Part shown: piece by piece, positions 33,191 to 42,373 of the stretch
Layout of the letters: every line of letters begins with the position of its first letter
Position numbering within the stretch: the stretch's first letter is position 1
DNA from: an uncultured Anaeromusa sp.
GTDB lineage: Bacteria > Bacillota > Negativicutes > Anaeromusales > Anaeromusaceae
Assembly: GCF_963668665.1 (NCBI RefSeq)
Contig: NZ_OY764902.1
Location: 2,618,001-2,682,000 of the forward strand
DNA length: 64,000 nt
Direction of reading: 5' to 3'
Made by a program: the position numbers and the translations under genes
The notes under the pieces: model-generated
What the model saw: the letters and a program-made list of their open reading frames with translations, nothing else
The model's database searches: none
What the model was told of the DNA's origin: nothing

Positions 33191-34207
33191 TCAGCCAAGT
33201 TCGCCGATGGTTTGCAAAAAATGCTGTATCACGTGGCTGTACTGGCGGTGGTTGTCAAAAATAGCGGTGCCATGCTTGGAGTTGGCGAATAGATATAACT
33301 GGCTAGGCCCCTTGGTGGCTTGCTGCAGCTCAAGGGACATGGAGGCGGGAATAAGCGTATCCGCTTCGCCATGGAGATACAGGATGGGCGTTGTAACATG
33401 GCGTACGGATTGCAGCGGCGAAGCGTCATGAAAGGTAGAACGGGAATGAAAGTACGATACAAGGTTCGCATACGGCAAAAGAAGGCTAGTGATATCTAGA
33501 TTGGCAAGCCAAGGATAATTAAGGGTCTCCATATAGGGAGACAGATATTGCCGTACGTAGAGAGAGAGGAGAGTTTCAAAATCGGAATAAGGGCTGTCAG
33601 CGACATAGAAAGCCACGCGTTTACTTTTTTCGTTAAGCTCTGCGTGCAGCAGCGCGGTGGCGGCGCCCATGGATAGACCGTGAACGCCGATGGCGCCGTT
33701 AGGGATGCGCTGCGCAAGCCAATTGACCCATTGCTCCAAGTCGTATTTTTCCAAGCTGCCCCAAGTAACGGAATCTCCGCCGCTTTCGCCATGGGCGCGT
33801 GAGTCGATCAGCAACACATTAAAGCCGGCACGAAGATAAATTTCTAGGTAGTATAAGCCAATTGTGCGATTTTCCGTAAAACCATGCAGAAAAATAATTG
33901 TTTTATGAGTGGGTTTTGCGTTGGGGATAAAGGTTCCAGACAAGAGATAGCCAAAAGGGGAAGAAACGGTTACGTTCTCCCATTGATAATTGGTCGTGCC
34001 TTTATTCATCAGTTGTTGAAGAGAATTGTTGCGGTTTTGCGTTTTTATTTGGGAAAAGATGATGCTTGTTTCTTCATAGATTACGCTGCCTAGAAAGAGA
34101 CCGGCTAGGTTTAGGCAAAAAATGAACAAGAGCATGAAGGTGAGAAAACAAGTTTTCCAATATGCTTTTTTTCGTTGTTGTAATTCCCAGTCTATATTTG
34201 AATTCAT
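33191..34207 (-). CDS. Membrane-anchored alpha/beta hydrolase
   Basis: One membrane segment (about residues 18-42) anchors an alpha/beta hydrolase domain. HGFTENR is the oxyanion region, GLSMGAA carries the nucleophilic Ser, GEADTLIP the acid and SKHGTAI the His. The layout resembles BAAT/YqkD-like hydrolases of Firmicutes; the substrate is unknown. ATG 34207 has GTGAGG nine bases upstream and is preferred over GTG 34219. It is convergent with trmO and stands alone. Confidence 0.88.
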   Translation of the reverse strand: MNSNIDWELQQRKKAYWKTCFLTFMLLFIFCLNLAGLFLGSVIYEETSIIFSQIKTQNRNNSLQQLMNKGTTNYQWENVTVSSPFGYLLSGTFIPNAKPTHKTIIFLHGFTENRTIGLYYLEIYLRAGFNVLLIDSRAHGESGGDSVTWGSLEKYDLEQWVNWLAQRIPNGAIGVHGLSMGAATALLHAELNEKSKRVAFYVADSPYSDFETLLSLYVRQYLSPYMETLNYPWLANLDITSLLLPYANLVSYFHSRSTFHDASPLQSVRHVTTPILYLHGEADTLIPASMSLELQQATKGPSQLYLFANSKHGTAIFDNHRQYSHVIQHFLQTIGELG

Positions 34208-34431
34208 ACGCTGCCTCACAGTATTTGGTGCAAATCAATAAAGCTTACAGTTTACTACTTATGATACAACTTTGAGTATGCTCCATGTCAAGGAGAGCAA
34301 GAAGAAATGGGAAACTTATTTTTGCGAAAACCTATTGAAGCTGCTTGGCCTGCAGATTTGCCAAGACAAAAGGCCTGCTTGTTTTGTAAAATGGAGAGAG
34401 GAATTGAACTAGGCAAGAAGGAGCGCGAGAA

Positions 34432-34518
34432 ATGGCTGCTTTTTTTTATTATCAAACAGAGTTGGGAGTCGTGGGCATCGAGGAAAATGGAAAGCGATGC
34501 TGCAGGGGGATGTCATGA
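34432..34518 (+). pseudogene. Truncated start of an O6-alkylguanine-DNA methyltransferase gene
   Basis: ATG 34432 has AAGGAGCGCGAG upstream and opens a 28-codon frame beginning MAAFFYYQTELGVVGIEENG, which matches the first strands of Ogt/MGMT proteins. The frame then runs out of the family pattern and stops at 34516-34518, overlapping the start of the alkylation-repair gene. The rest of ogt, including the P-C-H-R site, is missing here. A deletion that joined the start of ogt to the next gene is the simplest explanation. Confidence 0.55.
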
Positions 34519-35198
34519 ATTATAGCATTAGAGAAACGCTGGAAGGAATGGCAGAGCCTAAGTATCAGCAGTTTGCTGCGGCGTTGCTGCCGAATGTGGA
34601 AAACTTGCTGGGGGTGCGTTTGCCGCTGCTACGGAAGTTGGCCCAAAAGATCGCTAAAGAGGATTGGAGAAGCTATCTAAAGAGTGCAGAGGTTTGCTAT
34701 TTTGAAGAAACGATGCTGCAAGGGATGGTTTTGGGATATGCGAAAGCCGATGCAGAAGAGCTTCTTTTTTTTGTTGGTGATTTTGTGCCGCGTATTGATA
34801 ATTGGTCTGTTTGCGATAGCTTTTGCAGCGGGTTGAAATTTACCAAGAACCATAAAGAGCTGGTTTGGAACTTTTTGCAGCCCTATCTAGTATCGACCAA
34901 GGAATATGAAATTCGCTTTGGCGTAGTCATGCTGCTTAGTTTTTTCATTGAAGAAGAATATATCGATCCAGTGTTGCTTCGTTTGAACGCCCTGCAGCAC
35001 GAGGGATATTATGCAAAAATGGCGGTGGCTTGGGCGCTTTCACTATGCTATGTGAAATTTCCAGAGACCACATGGGGGTATTTGCAAAGTAGTCAATTAG
35101 ATACGTTTACGTATAACAAAGCATTGCAAAAAATTACAGAGTCTTATCGGGTGGATGCAGAAAGTAAAATCAAAATTCGCAGTATGAGGCGCAAGTAA
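34515..35198 (+). CDS. AlkD-like DNA alkylation repair protein
   Basis: AlkD-type proteins are HEAT-repeat DNA glycosylases for bulky or charged alkylated bases. The all-helical 227-residue product has the family landmarks LPLLRKLAQKIAKEDW, FEETMLQGMVLGYAK and the tryptophan and aspartate in PRIDNWSVCDSF. ATG 34515 follows AGGGGG by five bases; the upstream in-frame ATG 34497 has none. Its start overlaps the stop of the truncated ogt frame (ATGA), so the two were or are translationally coupled as a repair operon. Confidence 0.85.
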   Translation: MNYSIRETLEGMAEPKYQQFAAALLPNVENLLGVRLPLLRKLAQKIAKEDWRSYLKSAEVCYFEETMLQGMVLGYAKADAEELLFFVGDFVPRIDNWSVCDSFCSGLKFTKNHKELVWNFLQPYLVSTKEYEIRFGVVMLLSFFIEEEYIDPVLLRLNALQHEGYYAKMAVAWALSLCYVKFPETTWGYLQSSQLDTFTYNKALQKITESYRVDAESKIKIRSMRRK

Positions 35199-35334
35199 TT
35201 CAATTTATTCTTTGTACGCATCTGAGAGGTTTTTCGCAGGAGAACCTGGAATATTGAGGAAAGAGCATGAAATGAGATGTTTTTCCAAATAAAGAAGCCC
35301 TATGAGTTCTGGCTAATGCAAAGGAGCTGCAGAA

Positions 35335-37800
35335 ATGTTAAAAAGCAAGCACTATAATGCTCGCGGTCTGTTTTTTTCGGAGAGGCTGACAACGGTGCTG
35401 AGGAAAATCCCAGACTATTTTTTGACGATTGTTGAAGCGCCCATGGGGTATGGGAAAACAACGGCGGTAAAAGAATATTTAAACCAAGCGGAAATCGAGT
35501 GGTTGTGGCAAACCGTATACGATCAGGAAACTGCACATTTCTGGCATGATTTTTGTCAACTCGTAGCTTCTATTGATGGCGAATGCGCTTGCAAACTGGA
35601 AGAACTGGGGATGCCGGATGATGCTGTGACTCGCAGAGCTGCGGTGCAGCTTCTTGAAGGTGTTAAGCTCAACCATGCAGTTGTGCTGGTGATTGACGAC
35701 TATCATTTACTGCAGGATGAAAATGTTCATGAGTTTATTGTGCTGTTGGCAAGAAAAGAGCTTCCGCATTTACACTTGGTCCTTACGACGCGGGCGGCTG
35801 CCTTAGATGCTCTTGACGAACTAAAGCTTAAGGGGATTGCCCAGCATATTACACAAGGCGCTTTAGAATTGACGCCGACGGAAATTATCCGTTATTACAA
35901 GACTTGCGGTGTTTCCTTGAAAAAAGAAGAGGCTGACAGGCTGTACCTTTATACGGAAGGCTGGATCAGCGCGTTGTATTTATGTTTACTGGAATTTTTG
36001 CAAGAAGGGCGGGTAGAGAAACCGGCTACCATGCAGGACCTTTTGGCGCGGGTGGTATATCAGCCATTAACAGAAGAACTAAAAGAGTTTTTGCTCTGTA
36101 TTTGTTTGTTTCCGAGTCTTACCGAAGCTCAAGCGCAAGCTATGTGGCGTCAGGATGATGCTGCGGCGCTGCTGCGGCAATTGTTGGCGCAGAATGCTTT
36201 TACGCAGTTCAATGCGCGGACGCGCACCTATCAGATACATACGATCTTTGTCGAATACTTGCGAAGGCTTTTTGCTGCCCAAGAAGAGACGGTGAGGCGG
36301 GAAATCTGGAGACGGGCTGGACTTTGGTATGTAGAGACGGAAGACTATCGAGCGGCTATGAACTCTTTTTATCAGGCTGGTGATTTTGAGGGATTGCTGA
36401 CTGCGCTGGAACGCGATAAAGGCAACAGCATTAACAGCGAGTACAAGGATACAATCATTCGTTATTTTGAGGAGTGCCCCCAGGGGATTCGGGCGCAGCA
36501 TCCTGTTGCGGGCGTGCTTTTTTGCCGGGAACTGTTGTTGTTTGGAGAAATGGAACGGTTTTGTCAATATGCTCAGGAGTTGACGGAGGATCTCAACCGT
36601 ATTGAGGATGCTACAAAGAGAAATTGGTTGCAAGGAGAAATGGAACTTGTAGGCATGTTCACGAAATATAACGACATTGCGGCGATGGCAGAGCATATCA
36701 AAAAGGCGCATGCTTTATTGCCGGGAGTCTCTCGTTTGAGTGATCACAATACGCCGTGGACGTTAGGCTCACCTTCCATTCTCTACATGTTTTATCGGGA
36801 AAAAGGAAGGCTCCAGCAGCATGCGCAAACGCTACTGGAGGCTATGCCTTCTTACTATGCGTTGACGAACGGTCATGGCGCTGGTGTGGAGCATGTGATG
36901 CAAGGAGAGCTGCATTATGGGCAAGGCGACTTTGAAAGTGCCGAAATCAGCAGTCATAAGGCGTTAGAGTTGGCTAGAAGCGGCAAGCAGATTGGCAGTA
37001 TAGTCAGCGTGCTGTTTCTCCAATTGCGTCTGGCTTTTCAACGAGGAGATCTGCAGACGGTACAAGCTCTACTGGAAGAGATGTATACTGAGATTCAGCT
37101 CAGCAGGCAGTCTTTATACTTGCATACGGCCGATTTGTGCGGGGCTTTTGTTGCGGCGCAGTTAAAGCAGCCGGAAAATATTGCGCCCTGGATTCGCCAA
37201 GGGGAGTTTTTTTCAAGCCGTCTTCTTTTTCCAGCCCAAGGTTACTTCAACATCATTTATGGTCAGGTTCTATTAGTTGCAGGAGAAGAACGAAAGCTGC
37301 TAGGTATTTCGGAACAGCTGTTGGAGACTGCGGCTTTATTTCCGAATCTGCTGGCTCAGATTTATCTCTACATTTATATTGCGGCGGCTAATGAAAAGTT
37401 GTTTCGTAGGGAGGCTGCAAGGAAGGCGCTGACTTCTGCGTTAGATCTAGCGATTCCAGACGGTCTGCTGATGCCTTTTGTGGAAAATGCCGTCTATATA
37501 GAGCGCCTTCTTGATGAAGCTGTTCGTGGGAGTTATCGTGAAAAAGGGACCGAGTTTGCAACGCTGATACAACACTATCAAAAGTCGCTGCTGCGGATGC
37601 AGCAGGAACTAGGCTCTGATGCTGGCAAGCCCGAACTGACCCAGCGGGAGCAAGAAATTGTAGTTCTGGCGACAGAAGGACTGACGAACCGAGAGATTGG
37701 TGTAGAATTAGGGATTTCCGAAAACACGGTGAAGACACAGCTTAAACGTATTTTTGAAAAACTTGGTATTCGTTCACGGGCGTTGTTGATAAAAAATTAA
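35335..37800 (+). CDS. MalT-type LuxR-family transcriptional regulator
   Basis: The 821-residue protein is a STAND ATPase. EAPMGYGKTT (residues about 35-44) is the P-loop, VLVIDDYHLL the Walker B segment. Helical tetratricopeptide-like repeats fill the middle (about 350-720). The C-terminal 65 residues are a LuxR helix-turn-helix: LTQREQEIVVLATEGLTNR, then GISENTVKTQLKRIF. Such regulators bind an inducer through the repeats and ATP through the P-loop before activating transcription. No operon partner adjoins, so the target genes cannot be named. Confidence 0.9.
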   Translation: MLKSKHYNARGLFFSERLTTVLRKIPDYFLTIVEAPMGYGKTTAVKEYLNQAEIEWLWQTVYDQETAHFWHDFCQLVASIDGECACKLEELGMPDDAVTRRAAVQLLEGVKLNHAVVLVIDDYHLLQDENVHEFIVLLARKELPHLHLVLTTRAAALDALDELKLKGIAQHITQGALELTPTEIIRYYKTCGVSLKKEEADRLYLYTEGWISALYLCLLEFLQEGRVEKPATMQDLLARVVYQPLTEELKEFLLCICLFPSLTEAQAQAMWRQDDAAALLRQLLAQNAFTQFNARTRTYQIHTIFVEYLRRLFAAQEETVRREIWRRAGLWYVETEDYRAAMNSFYQAGDFEGLLTALERDKGNSINSEYKDTIIRYFEECPQGIRAQHPVAGVLFCRELLLFGEMERFCQYAQELTEDLNRIEDATKRNWLQGEMELVGMFTKYNDIAAMAEHIKKAHALLPGVSRLSDHNTPWTLGSPSILYMFYREKGRLQQHAQTLLEAMPSYYALTNGHGAGVEHVMQGELHYGQGDFESAEISSHKALELARSGKQIGSIVSVLFLQLRLAFQRGDLQTVQALLEEMYTEIQLSRQSLYLHTADLCGAFVAAQLKQPENIAPWIRQGEFFSSRLLFPAQGYFNIIYGQVLLVAGEERKLLGISEQLLETAALFPNLLAQIYLYIYIAAANEKLFRREAARKALTSALDLAIPDGLLMPFVENAVYIERLLDEAVRGSYREKGTEFATLIQHYQKSLLRMQQELGSDAGKPELTQREQEIVVLATEGLTNREIGVELGISENTVKTQLKRIFEKLGIRSRALLIKN

Positions 37801-37833
37801 AGAACTGTCACCCGTTGGGTGATAGAAGCGGCC

Positions 37834-37874
37834 AAAGCTTCCCTATACAATTAAGGTATAGGGAAGCTTTTTTT
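37834..37874 (+). terminator. Intrinsic terminator after the LuxR-type gene
   Basis: AAAGCTTCCCTATAC pairs perfectly with GTATAGGGAAGCTTT, then TTTT. The ribosome site of the next gene begins within its tail. Confidence 0.9.
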
Positions 37875-37884
37875 GAGGAGGATG

Positions 37885-38118
37885 ATGGATTTGCTGCGTA
37901 TTGTTAAGGTAATAGCCAAACCGTATTGGCTGGAAATATTCTTTGATAATCAGGCTACTGTCATTTTGAATATGGAGCCAAGGCTAAAGAGTCTTCGCTT
38001 TGCAGAACTAAAGGAACCGGCTGTGTTTGAACAGGCGGTCACCGATGGACAGTATATTCGCTGGGGTAACCAAGTGGAGATTTCGGTAAGCGAAATATTT
38101 CATTTGGCGCAAAAATAA
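37885..38118 (+). CDS. DUF2442-like small protein
   Basis: The 77-residue protein has the pattern of DUF2442: strands with YWLEIFFDNQ, then MEPRLKSLRFAELKEP and F-x-x-A-V-T-D-G-Q-Y-I-R-W-G. Such proteins are small, often near toxin-antitoxin or DUF4160 genes; none is adjacent here. GGAGG is only three bases before ATG 37885, so TTG 37891, eight bases after it, may be the true start. Function unknown. Confidence 0.65.
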   Translation: MDLLRIVKVIAKPYWLEIFFDNQATVILNMEPRLKSLRFAELKEPAVFEQAVTDGQYIRWGNQVEISVSEIFHLAQK

Positions 38119-38175
38119 GTAAGGGTGCTAAAGAGCGTGGTGTATGTGAAAAGAAAATAATGAAGGAGGCGCGTC

Positions 38176-38553
38176 ATGAATTTTGTAAAAAGAAAAATAT
38201 TGTTGATGATGGTGTTGTTGGTTATGGTGGCTTTGCCAAGCGTGGCCTTGGCGGGGACCCAGGATTTTGTTTTGGTTAATAATTCTCCCTTTAATATGGT
38301 CGGTTTTTGGGTGGCTTCAGCTAATAGCGACAATTGGGAGGAAAATTTGTTGGACGGCGTATACTTGCCGCCTAATTCCAGTGTGGACATTTCTTTTGAA
38401 AATTCAAACAACGTCGAGTGGTGGAACTTCCGTGTCAAAGACAGCAGCGGCAAAGTTTGGAAATGGGAGAAAAACGATTACAATTTGAATCAAATAGGGG
38501 AGATAACCTACTACTACAAAAGTTCAGGCGGAGCGGCAATCAGCTATAAGTGA
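38176..38553 (+). CDS. Exported small beta-rich protein
   Basis: A clear signal peptide (1-27, ending ALAG) is followed by about 98 residues rich in aromatic and Asn residues (DFVLVNNSPFNMVGFWVASA, WWNFRVKDSSG). The pattern suggests one beta-sandwich domain; a similar start (VNNS-x-F-x) recalls other secreted domains of this region but the match is weak. It is 89 bases upstream of the NlpC/P60 fusion gene in the same direction. Ribosome site AAGGAGGCGCGTC. Function unknown. Confidence 0.75.
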   Translation: MNFVKRKILLMMVLLVMVALPSVALAGTQDFVLVNNSPFNMVGFWVASANSDNWEENLLDGVYLPPNSSVDISFENSNNVEWWNFRVKDSSGKVWKWEKNDYNLNQIGEITYYYKSSGGAAISYK

Positions 38554-38642
38554 AGCAAGGCGCTGGCGGCTATCTTGGTTACCCCAGGAATATATGAATT
38601 ACGGGGAGACTATTGCGGGACTATTACGAGGAGGCTGTTTGC

Positions 38643-39494
38643 ATGTGGTTGCAAGTAACAAAAAAGTGGTTGTTAATGGGATTGATTGTGGTGGCGGCAA
38701 GCCTTGTAACTACGCCGGCAGCTGCTTTTAAACTTACGGTGGCCAATCAGTTTGACAAACAAAAAAGCATTTCTTTACTTTACTTTGATGAAAGTGTAGA
38801 AAAATGGCTTTGCGTCGGTTGGTATAATGTGCTTGCGGGAGAAGAACGGGAAATTTCCATTCCTAAATCGCAAAATCTGCCTTATGCCTTTGCCTATAGC
38901 GCAGCTTGGCAAGGCGGGGACAAAAGTGATAATATGCAGATGATTGTGCCTAAAGGAAAGTTTCGTTACTATCAAGATGAAGATTTTCCGGCTGAAGCGG
39001 ATGCCAAGTTGGTGACTTTTGGAAAATTTGAGATTAGTAATGGCGTGGCGCGGATTTCACTAGGGAATGAAAAGAATACAGCACCAGCGCAGACTGCATC
39101 GAAACGTATGGGCAGTAAAATTGTTGAATTGGCAATGCAGCTGAAGGGCAAGCCATATGTGTGGGGCGGTTCTTCACCAGCCAATGGTTTTGATTGTTCC
39201 GGCTTTACTTATTACGTACTGGGACAGTTGGGGATTTCGATTGAACGTACAGCGGACTTGCAGTATCATCGGCAAGAGGCAATCGGCCTCAAAGACTTAT
39301 TGCCGGGAGATTTGGTGTTCTTTGCCTGGAATGGCGGGGACGCGGAGCATGTGGGTATTTATCTTGGCAATGGGAAGTATATTGATGCGCAAAACACCGT
39401 TGGAGCAGGGCCTGGAGCCACTGGCGAGGTAATGATAAGCGCTTTTGACAATTGGAATAAAAAGTATTTTATAGGGGGACGGCGCTTTCGCTAA
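38643..39494 (+). CDS. Exported NlpC/P60 peptidase with DUF1036-like N-domain
   Basis: Signal peptide (about 1-28, ending AAAF), then a domain of about 110 residues (FKLTVANQFDKQ, LLYFDESVEKW, WYNVLAG) that is the same as in the CAP protein at 30313-31197. The C-terminal domain is NlpC/P60: NGFDCSGFTYYV with the catalytic Cys, PGDLVFF, and EHVGIYLGNGKYI with the His. These enzymes cut gamma-D-Glu-diamino-acid bonds in peptidoglycan stem peptides. ATG 38643 with GAGGAGG eight bases upstream is chosen over TTG 38613. A shared N-domain on different C-domains suggests that it targets or anchors them. Confidence 0.9.
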   Translation: MWLQVTKKWLLMGLIVVAASLVTTPAAAFKLTVANQFDKQKSISLLYFDESVEKWLCVGWYNVLAGEEREISIPKSQNLPYAFAYSAAWQGGDKSDNMQMIVPKGKFRYYQDEDFPAEADAKLVTFGKFEISNGVARISLGNEKNTAPAQTASKRMGSKIVELAMQLKGKPYVWGGSSPANGFDCSGFTYYVLGQLGISIERTADLQYHRQEAIGLKDLLPGDLVFFAWNGGDAEHVGIYLGNGKYIDAQNTVGAGPGATGEVMISAFDNWNKKYFIGGRRFR

Positions 39495-39566
39495 GCCGCA
39501 ACTGAGCGTATGAGCGTTTCTATTGACGGCGGCATGACCCCAAAGAGATTTAACGTTGAATAAAAA

Positions 39567-39613
39567 AATCCCCGGGTGACGCTAAGCGTAGCTGAGCGTT
39601 TCCCGGGGATTTT
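39567..39613. terminator. Strong hairpin between convergent genes
   Basis: AATCCCCGGG pairs with CCCGGGGATT with an inner ACGCT/AGCGT arm. A run of seven A residues on the left serves as T run for the minus-strand gene, TTTT on the right for the plus-strand gene. Confidence 0.85.
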
Positions 39614-39620
39614 GAAGTTG

Positions 39621-39833
39621 TTAATAACGACGCGACACAAAGGTTCGATACAAAATATAGAGATAGGAGCCAAGAAATACGCACCAAAGGAAAACCGTAT
39701 GGCGCAGAAAATACTCGGACCAATATGCGCCCACAAGGATACCTAGTGAGATAAGCGTGAGTTTTAAAAATCCAAAATCCACGAGGGAATAATTTCTAGC
39801 AGAACGCAGAGCGCGGTTAAGCCAACGTTTCAT
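39621..39833 (-). CDS. Small membrane protein, 70 residues
   Basis: Read on the minus strand, GGGAGGGG lies six bases before ATG 39833. The product has a basic N-terminus (MKRWLNRALRSARN) and two hydrophobic segments (about 20-36 and 44-60), ending in basic residues. This predicts an inner-membrane hairpin. No family is recognised. It ends at the shared terminator. Confidence 0.65.
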   Translation of the reverse strand: MKRWLNRALRSARNYSLVDFGFLKLTLISLGILVGAYWSEYFLRHTVFLWCVFLGSYLYILYRTFVSRRY

Positions 39834-40030
39834 GGTCATCCCCTCCCTTCACTATGAAATTTTATCTTCTTGCTTTTCGAGAATATCTCTTTACTTATAG
39901 TATACTCTTTTAGCCAAGAAGATGGAATAATATAGCAAGAACTTAAAGGGGTTTGTAAAAAGATCTCGAAGAGAATACATGGTATTTTATTGAGCAATTA
40001 ACGTTAGTTTTCAGATGCAGGAGAATGCGA

Positions 40031-42373
40031 ATGAAGCAGAGCGAGAGGATTTATGGAAATCCGCCGGGCATTGGCTGCTCCGTTTCCCGGATGGATGCAA
40101 AGACGAAGGTGACCGGTCAAGAAGTGTATGCCGCAGACCATTATCCGAACGGGTGCTTATGGGCAGGGGTAAAGCGCTCTTCCCAAACTCATGCTCGTCT
40201 TATCGAGGTGGATTTGGAAGTCGCCCGGCAATTGCCAGGGGTAGTGGCGGTACTGACCAGCCGGGATATAGAAGGCAGCAATCGCTTGGGGATTTTTGAA
40301 AAAGATCAGCCGATTTTAGCAGAAGATATTGTGCGCTATTGCGGTGAGGCGATAGCCTTAGTGGTAGCGGAAAGCAAGGACGCGTTAGAGCAGGCGTTGA
40401 AAGCCATTCGAATTGAATATGAAAAGTTGGAGGCGGTGCTGGATTTGCATTTGGCGTTGCAACCAGAAAGTCCGGTGCTTCATTCTGGGCGTGCAGACGG
40501 CAATGTGCTGCTGCGCGATGAGATTTGCTGCGGTCGCGGCGCGGCGGCGTTGTCTGAATGCGCATTCTCTGTAGACGTGTCTGTTGAGGTCAATTGGCAG
40601 GATCATGCGTTTTTGGAAACCGAAGCGGGCATGGCCCAAGTTGAGGAAGATGGCTCCATTACCCTGGTGGTGGCTACGCAAACTCCTTTTCGGGATCGGT
40701 TGGAGCTGGGGGAAGCCCTCAAAGTGATACCGCAAAAGCTGCATATCATGGCGCCGTATCTAGGCGGCGCTTTTGGCGGCAAGGACGGCATTACGGTGCA
40801 GGGCTTTTTAGTATTGGCGGCGTTGCATGCCGGCGGACGGCCGGTGCGCATGCAGTATACGAGGGAAGAACGCTTTGTGGCCGGCACCAAGAGGCATCCG
40901 GCGCAGATGAACTATCGCCTGGGGTGTGATCGCGAAGGACAGCTGCAAGCGTTAGACTGTGAACTTTTATTTGATACAGGCGCTTACGCCGCGATGGGGG
41001 CGGAAGTATTCGCGCTGGCCATGGAACACGCCGGAGGGCCTTATGGCATTCCTAATTCGCGTATTTCCGGCGCAGTTGTTTATACCAATAATCCTCTTGC
41101 CAGCGCTTTTCGCGGTTTTGGCGTACCCCAAGCGGCGGCCGGCATTGAGCAGGCGATGGATGAACTGGCAAAACGTGCAGGCTTTGATCCCCTGGAGTTT
41201 CGTTTGCGAAATGCAGTGCAGCGGGGCGGCATAACTCCTGCGGGCGTACGGCTTTCCCAAAGCGTCGGGTTAACAGAATGTTTAAAGAAGCTGGCGGCGC
41301 ATCCTTTGTGGACGCAGCGCCGAGCTTGGCGCGAAGAGGCGCCTGCTTTTAAGCGAAGGGGAGTGGGTATAGCCGCCTGCTATCATGCCGTAGGCTTTGG
41401 TCCGATTATTCCGGATTATGCTAATGCTAAGCTGGAACTGAAAGCGAATGGCCGCCTGCGCGTGTATGCCGGGGTTGCGGATATGGGGCAGGGCAACGCT
41501 TCAACCTATTTGCAGATCGCGGGGCATTTGCTGTCTCAAGATATGGAAGAGATGGAATTGGTGCTGCCGGATACGTCTCAAACGCTGCCTTCTTGCTCTT
41601 CTTCGGCCAGCAGGACGACTTTTACCTATGGCAAGGCCTTGGAAGGGGCGGCGGCAATATTGAAGGAGCGCCTTTTGGCGCGGGCCGTGATGCTTTTTAC
41701 CTTTCAATTTTTAGAACAAGTGCATGGGGATGATTTACTGCTTTGTCCGGGGAAAATTATTCATCAACCTTCGGGCCGGGAAGTGCCTTTGGCTTTACTG
41801 GCTGGCTTTATGGATCCAAGCGAGCGGACGGTTACTTATAGCTATACCTGTCCGGTAAACAAGCAAGTGCCGGAGACTGGAAAGAAGCTGCGCAAGCATG
41901 GCTTCCCGCATCGCGTTTTCGCTTACGGAGCTCAATTGGTCCGCTTAGAAGTAGACACGCTGAGCGGGGAAGTAACGGTTTGCGATTTTCTAAACTGCAT
42001 TGATGCGGGCAATGTGTTGAATCCGCAGGTTTTTGAGCAGCAGATTCAAGGCGGCGCGGCTCAAGGCATCGGCTACGCCTTGTTTGAGGATTTTGTTTTA
42101 CAGGCTGGAGAAGTGAGGACGCGTGATTTTTCAACGTACATTCTGCCTACAGCCTTGGATCTTCCAGCGCTGGAAACAGTAACCGCCAACATTTATGAAG
42201 ACGACGGTCCGTTTGGGATGAAAGGGGCGGGTGAAATCAGTATTGACGGCGTTCTGCCGGCTATTGCCAATGGCCTTGCTTCGATTACGGAAAATCGTCT
42301 TGCTCAAGGGACGTTGACAGGGGAAAAAGTGCTGGCCGCCTTGCGGCAAGCTGGTTTGGAGGCGGTACGGTGA
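40031..42373 (+). CDS. Molybdenum hydroxylase, large (molybdopterin) subunit
   Basis: Enzymes of the xanthine dehydrogenase/CO dehydrogenase family hydroxylate a carbon next to nitrogen or oxidise aldehydes. This 780-residue subunit carries GGAFGGKDG, AFRGFGVPQ, ADMGQGNAS and, near the C-terminus, GPFGMKGAGEISI with the catalytic Glu. No cysteine typical of the copper CO dehydrogenase active loop is seen. The substrate is not decided by the sequence; purines fit the exported nucleosidase downstream. ATG 40031 has AGGAG seven bases upstream. It overlaps the next gene by four bases. Confidence 0.88.
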   Translation: MKQSERIYGNPPGIGCSVSRMDAKTKVTGQEVYAADHYPNGCLWAGVKRSSQTHARLIEVDLEVARQLPGVVAVLTSRDIEGSNRLGIFEKDQPILAEDIVRYCGEAIALVVAESKDALEQALKAIRIEYEKLEAVLDLHLALQPESPVLHSGRADGNVLLRDEICCGRGAAALSECAFSVDVSVEVNWQDHAFLETEAGMAQVEEDGSITLVVATQTPFRDRLELGEALKVIPQKLHIMAPYLGGAFGGKDGITVQGFLVLAALHAGGRPVRMQYTREERFVAGTKRHPAQMNYRLGCDREGQLQALDCELLFDTGAYAAMGAEVFALAMEHAGGPYGIPNSRISGAVVYTNNPLASAFRGFGVPQAAAGIEQAMDELAKRAGFDPLEFRLRNAVQRGGITPAGVRLSQSVGLTECLKKLAAHPLWTQRRAWREEAPAFKRRGVGIAACYHAVGFGPIIPDYANAKLELKANGRLRVYAGVADMGQGNASTYLQIAGHLLSQDMEEMELVLPDTSQTLPSCSSSASRTTFTYGKALEGAAAILKERLLARAVMLFTFQFLEQVHGDDLLLCPGKIIHQPSGREVPLALLAGFMDPSERTVTYSYTCPVNKQVPETGKKLRKHGFPHRVFAYGAQLVRLEVDTLSGEVTVCDFLNCIDAGNVLNPQVFEQQIQGGAAQGIGYALFEDFVLQAGEVRTRDFSTYILPTALDLPALETVTANIYEDDGPFGMKGAGEISIDGVLPAIANGLASITENRLAQGTLTGEKVLAALRQAGLEAVR

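Noticed and set aside
34307..34525. 72-codon frame overlapping the truncated ogt start
   Set aside because: It overlaps the better-supported ogt-like frame and the AlkD-like gene in another frame and shows no family pattern.
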